A stretch of 39,156 bases of DNA from RGIG6353 sp964558655 (GTDB taxonomy: Bacteria > Bacillota > Clostridia > Oscillospirales > SIG627), in the NCBI GenBank assembly GCA_964558655.1, contig CAZLEX010000016.1, positions 1 through 39,156 of the forward strand, written 5' to 3'. Shown piece after piece: positions 1 to 7,661 of the stretch. The stretch's first letter is position 1. Every line of letters starts with the position of its first letter. Below the pieces are notes generated by a model that made no database searches, was not told the origin of the DNA, and saw only the letters and a program-made list of their open reading frames with translations. The position numbers and the translations under genes were made by a program.

Positions 1-82
1 TTTTTACAAATTTTGTCATTTTTTTAATATGTATTTTTTGTATTTTCAAACAAATACTAAATTTATTTTTTTCAAAAAAGCA

Positions 83-111
83 TTGAAGATAAAACGAAAA
101 AGTGATATACT
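83..111 (+). promoter_or_regulatory. Promoter of the GNAT-like gene
   Basis: TTGAAG (83-88), 17-bp spacer, TATACT (106-111) with an upstream TG at 103-104 (extended -10). The expected start of transcription near 118 supports the ATG at 140 as the start codon and excludes the longer open frame that begins at 29. Confidence 0.75.
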
Positions 112-139
112 TTGTAAAAAAGGCAAAGGAGTAAAAATT

Positions 140-526
140 ATGCTAACTGCAAGTCCCATACAAAGCAAAGAAGAGCAGGAACGATTATGTCTCATCTGCA
201 ATATACCGTATCGTCCGAATGCATTTGCATACAGTCAAAAGGACGGAGAAAAAGTTATTGCCGTTTCTCAATTCGATGTCAATTCAAACGGAGGAATAAT
301 ATACGATTTGCAAATGTGTTCGGATACCGATGAAGACATAGAAGCATTGTTTATCCTGGGAAGAGCGGTTCTGAATTTCCTGGATATCATAAAAACAGAC
401 ACCTGCTTTTTCGCCGTCAAAAACGAACACGACGAAAAAATCGCAAAAATGCTCGGATTCAAAAAAAGCAACGAACAGTGGACCATTAATTTAAAGGGAC
501 TTTTTGAAAAAAAATGTCGTAATTGA
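140..526 (+). CDS. Small GNAT-like hypothetical protein
   Basis: This 128-residue protein starts at ATG 140, preceded by AAAGGAG at about 126-132. The open frame extends upstream to 29, but the promoter at 83-111 lies inside that extension, so the short start is preferred. The body (for example GGIIYDLQMCSDTD, FILGRAVLNFLD and KMLGFKKSNEQW) has the beta-alpha-beta rhythm of a shortened GNAT acetyltransferase, and the ending KMLGFKK...W resembles the usual GNAT 'GF' segment. The acetyl-CoA loop (Q/RxxGxG/A) is not obvious, so activity and substrate are unknown. It is transcribed alone and faces the mutarotase gene at 577-1449. Family assignment is tentative. Confidence 0.7.
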   Translation: MLTASPIQSKEEQERLCLICNIPYRPNAFAYSQKDGEKVIAVSQFDVNSNGGIIYDLQMCSDTDEDIEALFILGRAVLNFLDIIKTDTCFFAVKNEHDEKIAKMLGFKKSNEQWTINLKGLFEKKCRN

Positions 527-574
527 GATAACAGACCGTGATACAATTTATTTGTATTTTCGCTATTATCTCAA
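523..574. terminator. Nested inverted repeat between convergent genes
   Basis: TTGAGATAA (523-531) pairs perfectly with TTATCTCAA (566-574). Inside it ATACAA (541-546) pairs with TTGTAT (552-557). It sits between the ends of two convergent genes and may act as a bidirectional terminator, but U-tracts on both sides are weak. Confidence 0.4.
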
Positions 575-576
575 AA

Positions 577-1449
577 TTAATATATTTTGAATTTGTAACC
601 GATCGCGTATGTTTCATCACTCTCAAGCGAAATCATATCGACATCTTTTTCTATATCGGGAATTTTTCCGTTTGAGCAAGGTAAAGAATACCACGGTTCA
701 ACGCACACATAATTTGCGTCTGAAAGAGGTTTATGCCAAAAACCGACAAATGAAAAATCTTCAAAAAAGACCTCAACGGCATATGAGCTTTTCCTTGATC
801 TCAAAGCGGCAAAACCGCTTTTAACATTTCTGAGAAATATACCGTCTTCGTCAAACAGACTGTGATTTAACGAAAGCGTTTTTCCGTCAACCAGATTGTA
901 GGGTTCAAATCCGCTGTTATCGTGAAAATTATGAATAATCTCAGGTGAAACTTCCTGTCCGAAATCGATATAATAATCTTCGAATTTTTCATCTGAAGAG
1001 AGCGGAATATTAAATCCGGGATGTGCACCGAGCGAAAAATACATCTTGTTGTCTCCCGTATTTTTTACAGAATATATACACGACACGCAATTATTCAAAA
1101 TTTCATAAGTAATTCTGAACGAAAAGTGAAACGGATAAACATCAAAGGTATTTTCGTTATCGGTAAGCTCAAGAACAATTTTCTTATCACTCTTTTCAAT
1201 TACGGAAAATTCACTCTTTCTCGCAAATCCATGACAGCCGAGCGGATATGTTTTTTCCTTATATGTATATTTCAAATCAAAAAATCTTCCGCAAACAGGA
1301 AAAAGAACAGGAGATTGCCGAGTCCAATATTCAGGATTCGGTTGCCACAAATATTCCGTGTCGTTTTTTCGATTAAAAACCGATACAAGCTCCGCTCCCA
1401 TGTCGGAAATTCCGACTTTTAAAATATCGTTTTGTAAGGTATATTTCAT
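577..1449 (-). CDS. Aldose 1-epimerase family protein (LacX/YeaD-like mutarotase)
   Basis: This 290-residue protein belongs to the galactose-mutarotase-like beta-sandwich superfamily, which interconverts alpha and beta anomers of sugars or sugar phosphates in the cytoplasm. Visible support: the N-terminal GMGAELVS-like segment (here ISDMGAELVSVFN), the sugar-binding LFPVCGRFFD segment (about residues 50-60), HGFAR (about 75-79, with the His used as a catalytic residue in the family), SLGAHPGFN (about 139-147) and a C-terminal VCVEPWYSLP (about 249-258), which carries the Glu expected of a catalytic base. The start ATG at 1449 follows GGAAGGAAATAAT. No signal peptide is seen. The LacX/YeaD subgroup is the best match; the real substrate is unknown. 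Confidence 0.88.
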   Translation of the reverse strand: MKYTLQNDILKVGISDMGAELVSVFNRKNDTEYLWQPNPEYWTRQSPVLFPVCGRFFDLKYTYKEKTYPLGCHGFARKSEFSVIEKSDKKIVLELTDNENTFDVYPFHFSFRITYEILNNCVSCIYSVKNTGDNKMYFSLGAHPGFNIPLSSDEKFEDYYIDFGQEVSPEIIHNFHDNSGFEPYNLVDGKTLSLNHSLFDEDGIFLRNVKSGFAALRSRKSSYAVEVFFEDFSFVGFWHKPLSDANYVCVEPWYSLPCSNGKIPDIEKDVDMISLESDETYAIGYKFKIY

Positions 1450-1464
1450 ATTATTTCCTTCCCG

Positions 1465-1497
1465 AAAATCAGGAGAAACATAGTTCTCCTGATTTTT
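1465..1497 (-). terminator. Terminator of the ABC exporter operon
   Basis: A 12-13 bp inverted repeat (AAAATCAGGAGAA at 1465-1477 against its complement at 1484-1496). It ends in T residues on the minus strand and lies between the exporter's stop (1616) and the mutarotase start. It falls directly in front of the mutarotase ribosome binding site, so it would also sit in that gene's leader if transcription reads through. The region 1498-1615 holds nothing else that I recognise. Confidence 0.6.
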
Positions 1498-1615
1498 GCT
1501 TTATCTTTTTTATTTTTTCAATAACAAAATAATTAATATCATGTAATATCATGCCGTAAGCCAATTCAAATTTAAACTTAATATTTGTGAATTTTAACAC
1601 AAAATTCCAAATCTT

Positions 1616-3532
1616 TCATTCAAGTTCAAAGGCTCCGGTATAAAGCTGATAATAAACACCTTTATCTGCAATAAGTTTTTCGTGATTTCCCCGCTCGATA
1701 ATGCGTCCGTGATCCAACACCATTATTACATCGGAATTCATAACAGTTGACAGACGGTGTGCGATAATAAACACCGTTCTCCCCTCCATGAGTTTATCCA
1801 TACCCTGCTGGACTATTCTTTCCGTCCTGGTATCAATCGACGATGTCGCTTCGTCCATTATCATTACGGGAGGATCTGCGACCGCAGCTCTTGCAATAGC
1901 AATCAACTGTCTTTGCCCCTGAGAAAGATTTGTACCGTTATTTGACAACTCCGTATCATATCCTCCGGGCAACCTCGCAATAAAATCATCTGCTCCGACA
2001 AGTTTCGCAGCGGCTATACACTCTTCATCGGTAGCGTCCAACCGCCCGTAACGAATATTTTCCATAACCGATCCGGTAAAAAGATTTGTGTCCTGAAGAA
2101 CGATTCCCAATGATCTTCTTAAATCCGACTTCTTTATTTTGTTTATATTTATGCCGTCGTATCTGATTTTACCGTCGGCTATATCGTAAAAGCGGTTGAT
2201 TAGATTTGTAATCGTTGTTTTTCCCGCTCCCGTAGCACCTACAAATGCTACCTTCTGCCCGGGTTCGGCATAAAGAGAAATATCATGTAATACGGTTTTT
2301 TCGGCATCATATCCGAAATCCACTTCCGTCATGCGAACATCACCGGTTAAGCGAGTATATGTAACCGTTCCATCCTGATGCGGATGCTTCCACGCCCAAA
2401 TACCTGTACGATCGTTTGTCTCTCTGAGATTATTGTTTTTGTCAAATTCGGCATTAACCAGGGTAACATAGCCGTCATCCGACTCCGACTCCATGTTCAT
2501 GAGCGTAAAAATTCTTTCAGCTCCTGCCATACCCATTACAATTGAGTTAAATTGCTGTGACACCTGATTTATATTGCCGGTAAATTGTTTTGTCATATTT
2601 AAAAACGGTACAAGCATACTTATGCCGAAAGCCTGACCGGAAATACTTATATTTTTCATTCCGGAAATATAAAACAATCCGCCGACTACCGCAACAAGCA
2701 CATAAAGTATATTGCCCATATTCATTATTACCGGGCCCAATATATTTGCATACGCATTGGCACGGAATGTATCTTCATACAAGTCATTGTTTATTTTATC
2801 GAAATCTTCCTGACACTGAGGTTCGTGAGAAAAAACCTTTACGACCTTCTGCCCATTCATAATTTCCTGAATGTATCCTTCTGTACGACCTATGGATTTT
2901 TGCTGACGCACGAAATATTTTGCACTTCCACCGCCTATCTTTTTTGAAAGTAACATCATGACAAAGACGCCGACAAGTATCAAAGCCGTCATCTGTACAC
3001 TGAAATAGAGCATTATAATAAGAACAACGCACACGATAACACAGGAATTCAGCAACGCCGGAAAAGCTTGAGAAACAAGCTGTCTCAATGTATCGATATC
3101 ATTGGTATAATGACTCATAATATCTCCGTGCTTATTGGTATCAAAATACCGTATCGGAAGATTCTGCATACCGTTAAACATTTTACAACGCATTTTGGAT
3201 AAAAATCCCTGAGTCAAATATGCCATAAGCTGTGTTTGGAGTACAATAGCGACAATCGAAAGAAAATAAATGCTTATCAAGAGGAGCACCTTCGAAACAA
3301 TTTCAGACTTTACTCCGTCCCAATCACCCGGGTTGCTTTCCAGCCAATTTTCAAGAGTTTCTATTATCTTTTGAATAAATAAAGACGGTATTGCCGAAGT
3401 AACTGCGGAAAACAAAATGCAAAAGATGATCAAGGGAACAAGTTTTGGGTAAAACTTAAACAAAAGTTTTATGATTTCCGACAACACGCCTAAATTCAAT
3501 TTCTTTTTAGGCTTTTTTTCTGCGGTATTCAT
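1616..3532 (-). CDS. ABC exporter half-transporter, subunit with the catalytic Glu
   Basis: This 638-residue half-transporter has six membrane helices (about residues 20-340) and a C-terminal ATPase domain, and is probably a lipid or drug exporter. Walker A is GATGAGKTT (about 435-443), Walker B VMIMDEATSSID keeps the catalytic Glu, and the switch His is in IIAHRLST. The signature is LSQGQ rather than LSGGQ. A roughly 60-residue charged insert (about 350-410, with WAWKHPHQDGTV) joins membrane and ATPase parts; such inserts are common in clostridial members. It abuts the partner gene with no spacing (partner stop at 3533-3535, this ATG at 3530-3532), as expected for subunits of one heterodimer. 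Substrate cannot be read from the sequence. Confidence 0.93.
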   Translation of the reverse strand: MNTAEKKPKKKLNLGVLSEIIKLLFKFYPKLVPLIIFCILFSAVTSAIPSLFIQKIIETLENWLESNPGDWDGVKSEIVSKVLLLISIYFLSIVAIVLQTQLMAYLTQGFLSKMRCKMFNGMQNLPIRYFDTNKHGDIMSHYTNDIDTLRQLVSQAFPALLNSCVIVCVVLIIMLYFSVQMTALILVGVFVMMLLSKKIGGGSAKYFVRQQKSIGRTEGYIQEIMNGQKVVKVFSHEPQCQEDFDKINNDLYEDTFRANAYANILGPVIMNMGNILYVLVAVVGGLFYISGMKNISISGQAFGISMLVPFLNMTKQFTGNINQVSQQFNSIVMGMAGAERIFTLMNMESESDDGYVTLVNAEFDKNNNLRETNDRTGIWAWKHPHQDGTVTYTRLTGDVRMTEVDFGYDAEKTVLHDISLYAEPGQKVAFVGATGAGKTTITNLINRFYDIADGKIRYDGININKIKKSDLRRSLGIVLQDTNLFTGSVMENIRYGRLDATDEECIAAAKLVGADDFIARLPGGYDTELSNNGTNLSQGQRQLIAIARAAVADPPVMIMDEATSSIDTRTERIVQQGMDKLMEGRTVFIIAHRLSTVMNSDVIMVLDHGRIIERGNHEKLIADKGVYYQLYTGAFELE

Positions 3533-5257
3533 TTACTTTCCTCCCTTCATCTGCTGGTTGTAAACTTCTTTATATATGTTGCTTGATTTTATGAGATCTT
3601 CATGCTTTCCGACGGAAGCGACAGAGCCGTTATCCAGCACGACTATCATATCGGCATCTTCAACCGAAGCAATTCGCTGTGCAATTATTATCTTTGTCGT
3701 TTCCGGAATAAATTGCTTAAATCCCATACGAATCAGAGCATCCGTTTTGGTATCCACGGCACTTGTCGAATCATCGAGAATAAGAATTTTCGGTTTTCTG
3801 AGCAATGCTCTCGCTATACACAGTCTTTGCTTTTGTCCACCCGAAACATTGGTTCCTCCCTGCTCTATGTATGTATCATACTGTTCCGGAAACGACATAA
3901 CAAATTCATCTGCCTGTGCAAGACGGCAAGCTTCTCTGATTTCTTCGTCGGTCGCACTTGGATTACCCCACCTTAAATTATCGTTGATGGTACCGGAGAA
4001 GAGTAAATTTTTCTGAAGAACCATAGCGACGCTTGAACGAAGTGTGTCTATATCGTATTCTCTGACATCTACTCCCCCAACCTTAACACTTCCTTCTGTA
4101 GTGTCATAAAGACGGGCTATAAGCTGAACAAGTGTAGACTTGCTGGAACCGGTTCCACCGATTATCCCGACAGTCATTCCGGACTCTATATGCAAATTAA
4201 TATTTTCAAGTGCAAATCTGCGAGCTTTTTCGGAATATTTAAAACTCACTCCGTCAAAATCGATACTGCCGTCTTCAACCTGCATAATCGGATTTTCCGG
4301 ATTTTCAAGTGTGGGAGTTTCGTTCAAAACATCGGCAATTCTTTTAATTGATTCGAATGACATTGTAATCATGACATAAATCATGGAAAGCATCATCAAA
4401 GACATTAATATCTGCATTCCGTATGTGAGCATTGCCGAAATTTGTCCCACGCCTATTTTAGCGTTAATAACCATTTTAGAACCGACAATCAAAACAAATG
4501 CCATATTAAAATACAGACAAAGTTGCATGAGCGGCTGATTAAACGCTACTATACGCTCGGCTTTCGTAAAATCCCGTCTTATGTCGTCGGCAGCAGCGGA
4601 AAATTTATTTTTTTCGTAATCTTCACGGGAAAAGCCTTTAACAACTCTTATAGCCCGCACATTTTCCTCGATGGATTCATTCATGCGGTCATATTTACGG
4701 AAAACGCTTCGGAAAGCCGGCATTGCCTTACGGCTTACAAGAAAAAGTCCGCAAGCCAACACGGGTATTACGACAACAAAAGTTGTTGCAAGTGCACCGC
4801 CCATTATGTAAGCCATTATAACAGAAAAAATCAATAATAGCGGACTTCTTATTGCCGTCCTTATCAGCATCATGTACGACATTTGTACATTGGAAACATC
4901 TGTTGTCATACGCGTAACCAAAGAAGACGACGAAAACTTATCAATATTTTCGAAAGAAAATTTCTGTATCTTTTCAAAAACATCGTGTCTGAGGTTTTTG
5001 GCAAATCCCGCCGAAGCTTTGGCACAGGTATATCCGGCAATGGTTCCGCACATGAGAGACAAAATCGCAAGCAACACCAAAATCAAGCCTGTATTTACTA
5101 TGACTTTAATGTTTTCCCCCGCTTCGATATTGTTGACAAGCTCTGCCGTTTTAAAAGGAATAACAGCTTCTATGACAACTTCTCCGACGATAAAAATCAA
5201 TGTCAAAATCGTGGGCCATTTGTACTCTCTTATACACTTTGCAAAGTTTTTTATCAT
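3533..5257 (-). CDS. ABC exporter half-transporter, subunit with degenerate ATP site
   Basis: This 574-residue partner of the 638-residue subunit is the first gene of the operon. It has an N-terminal six-helix membrane domain (about 1-310) and an ATPase domain. Walker A is GGTGSSKST (about 365), the signature VSGGQKQR is intact, but Walker B reads LILDDSTSAVD (Asp where the catalytic Glu should be) and the switch His is Gln (IIIAQRIAS). With the partner's LSQGQ signature, one of the two ATP sites is therefore degenerate, as in known heterodimeric exporters such as TM287/288, BmrCD and LmrCD. The start ATG 5257 follows AAGAAAGGA; a nearby ATG at 5261 is out of frame. Confidence 0.93.
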   Translation of the reverse strand: MIKNFAKCIREYKWPTILTLIFIVGEVVIEAVIPFKTAELVNNIEAGENIKVIVNTGLILVLLAILSLMCGTIAGYTCAKASAGFAKNLRHDVFEKIQKFSFENIDKFSSSSLVTRMTTDVSNVQMSYMMLIRTAIRSPLLLIFSVIMAYIMGGALATTFVVVIPVLACGLFLVSRKAMPAFRSVFRKYDRMNESIEENVRAIRVVKGFSREDYEKNKFSAAADDIRRDFTKAERIVAFNQPLMQLCLYFNMAFVLIVGSKMVINAKIGVGQISAMLTYGMQILMSLMMLSMIYVMITMSFESIKRIADVLNETPTLENPENPIMQVEDGSIDFDGVSFKYSEKARRFALENINLHIESGMTVGIIGGTGSSKSTLVQLIARLYDTTEGSVKVGGVDVREYDIDTLRSSVAMVLQKNLLFSGTINDNLRWGNPSATDEEIREACRLAQADEFVMSFPEQYDTYIEQGGTNVSGGQKQRLCIARALLRKPKILILDDSTSAVDTKTDALIRMGFKQFIPETTKIIIAQRIASVEDADMIVVLDNGSVASVGKHEDLIKSSNIYKEVYNQQMKGGK

Positions 5258-5316
5258 TCATTTTTCCTTTCTTATTTTGAAAACAGTTAATTAGTGTATT
5301 TTTCACACTTCTGTTT

Positions 5317-5345
5317 AGTATAAAACTTTTTTTCGTTATAATCAA
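5317..5345 (-). promoter_or_regulatory. Promoter of the ABC exporter operon
   Basis: On the minus strand TTGATT (5345-5340), 17-bp spacer, TATACT (5322-5317), about 60 bp upstream of the exporter start. It lies back to back with the plus-strand promoter at 5501-5529. The rest of 5346-5500 is T/A-rich with no gene. Confidence 0.65.
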
Positions 5346-5500
5346 GAATTTTTTTCGTTTTTTTTGAAATTTTACTTTTATTTTACATTTTCGCCTGTTC
5401 CGAAATACGCAAATAAATTTGTTTGATTATATTGAATAAAACAGTCACATTCAACTAACAGACAAAAATACGGTTTTTTTAAGTTTTTATTGGATTTATA

Positions 5501-5529
5501 TTGAAAATTTATGTAAAATCATGTATAAT
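5501..5529 (+). promoter_or_regulatory. Promoter of the SMP-metK operon
   Basis: TTGAAA (5501-5506), 17-bp spacer, TATAAT (5524-5529), 32 bp ahead of the start codon at 5562. No SAM-riboswitch-like leader fits in the short leader, nor in the 52 bp before metK. Confidence 0.75.
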
Positions 5530-5561
5530 GCATTTAACAGGCTAACGAAAGGATATCAAAG

Positions 5562-6029
5562 ATGTCACTTAAAAAATATATTATAGTATTCTTATGGTCT
5601 ATGGTACCGATAGTTGAACTTCGAGGTGCGATACCCATTGCCAGTTTATATAATATTCCGTTATATCATGCTTTACCGATTGCCGTATTGGGAAACATAA
5701 TTCCCGTGCCCTTCATTATACTTTTCTTTAAATTCTTCTTCACAAAATTCCGAAATTGGCCTATTATCGGAAAAATTTTTGTAAAAGTACATAACAAAGC
5801 AGTGAAAGAAGCCGACAAAATCAAAAATTACGCCGCATGGGGCTTATTTATTTTTGTAGCCATTCCTCTTCCTGGCACGGGGGCATGGACAGGATCGGTT
5901 ATCGCATCGATAATCGAAATGGACAGCAGAAAATCTTTTTTGTGTATTGCGGGAGGCGTAATTTCAAGCGGAATTATCATGTCAATTATATCGTATTTTC
6001 TTCCGGAAGTTTTCAAAGCACTTATATAA
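5562..6029 (+). CDS. Small multidrug export family membrane protein (COG2426-like)
   Basis: This 155-residue, very hydrophobic protein has about four membrane segments. It carries the family's hallmark N-terminal PIVELRGAIPIA (about 16-27) and the loop IPLPGTGAWTGS (about 102-113). These match the 'small multi-drug export protein' family (Sm_multidrug_ex), whose name is historical; the transported substrate is not established. The ATG at 5562 follows AAAGGA (5548-5553). It is separated from metK by 52 bp with no terminator, so the two are probably co-transcribed, which does not by itself reveal its function. Confidence 0.88.
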   Translation: MSLKKYIIVFLWSMVPIVELRGAIPIASLYNIPLYHALPIAVLGNIIPVPFIILFFKFFFTKFRNWPIIGKIFVKVHNKAVKEADKIKNYAAWGLFIFVAIPLPGTGAWTGSVIASIIEMDSRKSFLCIAGGVISSGIIMSIISYFLPEVFKALI

Positions 6030-6081
6030 TTTTCCGAAGCAAAATACATAGAACAAATTATAAAAAATCAGGAGATTAAAA

Positions 6082-7221
6082 ATGGCAAAATATTTATTTA
6101 CATCAGAATCCGTAACAGAAGGACATCCCGATAAAATATGTGACTGTGTGTCCGATGCAATTCTTGATAACATATTAATGCAGGATCCGAACGCAAGAGT
6201 CGCCTGCGAAACGGCAACCACAACCGGACTTGTAATGGTAATGGGTGAAATTACCACGAGCGGTTATGTAGATGTTCAAACGATAGTGCGTGATACTATA
6301 AACGAAATAGGATATAACAGGGCAAAATTCGGCTTTGATGCAAACACCTGTGCCGTAATCAATTCAATACACGAACAATCGCCGGATATCGCATTGGGAG
6401 TTGATGCCGAAGGTGCCGGAGATCAGGGAATGATGTTCGGATTTGCTTGTGACGAAACTCCGGAACTCATGCCTTTGCCGATTTCGTTGGCACATTCTTT
6501 GTCAAAAAAGCTAACCGATGTCAGAAAAAACGGATTAATTGATTATCTGCGTCCCGACGGAAAAACGCAGGTAACCGTAGAATATGAAGACGGAATTCCG
6601 CGTCGCATCGACACCATAGTCATTTCCGCCCAACATTCTCCCGATGTTGACATTGCAACAATTCGTGCAGATCTGATAAAGAATGTTATCATTCCTGTAA
6701 TAGATGAAAAACTTTTAGATAAAGATACCATCATACACATTAATCCGACAGGCCGCTTTGTAGTCGGTGGCCCATGTGGTGATTCCGGCCTTACCGGAAG
6801 AAAAATAATAGTTGATACATACGGCGGATACTCCCGTCACGGTGGCGGAGCTTTCTCAGGCAAAGATCCCACCAAAGTTGACCGTTCTGCCGCATATGCC
6901 GCAAGATATCTTGCGAAAAATGTTGTAGCCGCCGGATTAGCGAAAAAATGCGAGGTTCAGTTGGCTTATGCAATAGGAATTGCAGACCCCGTTTCGATTA
7001 TGGTCGATACATTCAAAACGGGTATCGTCTCCGATGAAAGCATATCTTCTTTAATTCGCAATTCCGTAGACTTAAGACCTATGAAAATAATCGAAAAATT
7101 TTCTTTACGCCGTCCGATATACAAACAGCTGGCATCTTACGGTCATATGGGACGAGAAGACTTGGGAGTGTTATGGGAACGCAGAGATCTCGTTCCGATG
7201 CTTCAAAAAGGACTCATGTAA
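6082..7221 (+). CDS. metK: S-adenosylmethionine synthetase
   Basis: This cytoplasmic enzyme makes S-adenosylmethionine from methionine and ATP, releasing phosphate and pyrophosphate. At 379 residues it matches the usual bacterial length. Diagnostic motifs are SESVTEGHPDK (8-18, including the ATP-binding His), GAGDQGMMFG (about 112-121), GDSGLTGRKIIVDTYGG (about 233-249) and GGGAFSGKDPTKVDRS (about 254-269, the phosphate-binding loop with the Lys). The ribosome binding site is AGGAG about 7 bases before ATG 6082. The product is also the methyl donor for the methyltransferases encoded at 15.5-21.6 kb and for TlyA at 26.0 kb. No SAM riboswitch is visible in front of it. Confidence 0.97.
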   Translation: MAKYLFTSESVTEGHPDKICDCVSDAILDNILMQDPNARVACETATTTGLVMVMGEITTSGYVDVQTIVRDTINEIGYNRAKFGFDANTCAVINSIHEQSPDIALGVDAEGAGDQGMMFGFACDETPELMPLPISLAHSLSKKLTDVRKNGLIDYLRPDGKTQVTVEYEDGIPRRIDTIVISAQHSPDVDIATIRADLIKNVIIPVIDEKLLDKDTIIHINPTGRFVVGGPCGDSGLTGRKIIVDTYGGYSRHGGGAFSGKDPTKVDRSAAYAARYLAKNVVAAGLAKKCEVQLAYAIGIADPVSIMVDTFKTGIVSDESISSLIRNSVDLRPMKIIEKFSLRRPIYKQLASYGHMGREDLGVLWERRDLVPMLQKGLM

Positions 7222-7304
7222 CAAAATCAATTAAATCACATATACTAATTCAATGGAATACAGTTATACTTGTATTTTATTCAATAACCGAAGGTGTGAT
7301 TTAA

Positions 7305-7661
7305 TTGTCGCAAATTTTTAAAACCGTATTGCAACTTCTCATCTGCTTTTTTTCATGCGTCGGAATAACTTACCTAACATACGATTTACACGCATTTATA
7401 ACGAGAAAAAAGAAAATAACCTGTGTTACGGCAGTGATTACAATTTCCGAAAAAACGCTTTATCCGATTAAAGAACTTGTAAATTTTTCCGACTTTTACA
7501 ACAAAACTTACGCTTCTCGTTACATCGATAAAATTTTAATAATAAACAATTCCGGCGAAGTTATCGAAAATCCCGATGAATTAAAAAAAATGCTCCGTTT
7601 ATCTGCCAAAATTGAAATTTTACAAAGCAAAAATGTCGAAAAGGAAAACAAATATGTTTGA
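7305..7661 (+). CDS. Membrane-anchored small protein of unknown function
   Basis: This 118-residue protein starts at TTG 7305, preceded by AAGGTG (7291-7296); no ATG fits. An N-terminal hydrophobic helix (residues about 6-25, LQLLICFFSCVGITYLTY) is followed by a basic RKKK stop-transfer stretch. The roughly 85-residue soluble part contains FSDFYNKTYASRYIDKILIINNSGEV, predicted to face the cytoplasm by the positive-inside rule. I do not recognise a family. Its end overlaps the recD2 start codon by 8 bp, which suggests translational coupling and shared expression, but any functional link to the helicase is inference. Confidence 0.65.
   Translation: MSQIFKTVLQLLICFFSCVGITYLTYDLHAFITRKKKITCVTAVITISEKTLYPIKELVNFSDFYNKTYASRYIDKILIINNSGEVIENPDELKKMLRLSAKIEILQSKNVEKENKYV

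Noticed and set aside
3576..4016. Open frame on the plus strand inside the ABC exporter gene
   Set aside because: Opposite-strand shadow of a clearly conserved coding region, with no ribosome binding site or family similarity. The same holds for the other opposite-strand frames within recD2, tyrS, pcrA, dxs and the exporter genes.
6030..6081. SAM riboswitch before metK
   Set aside because: Only 52 bp separate metK from the upstream gene and none of the SAM riboswitch cores fits. The leader before 5562 is also too short.
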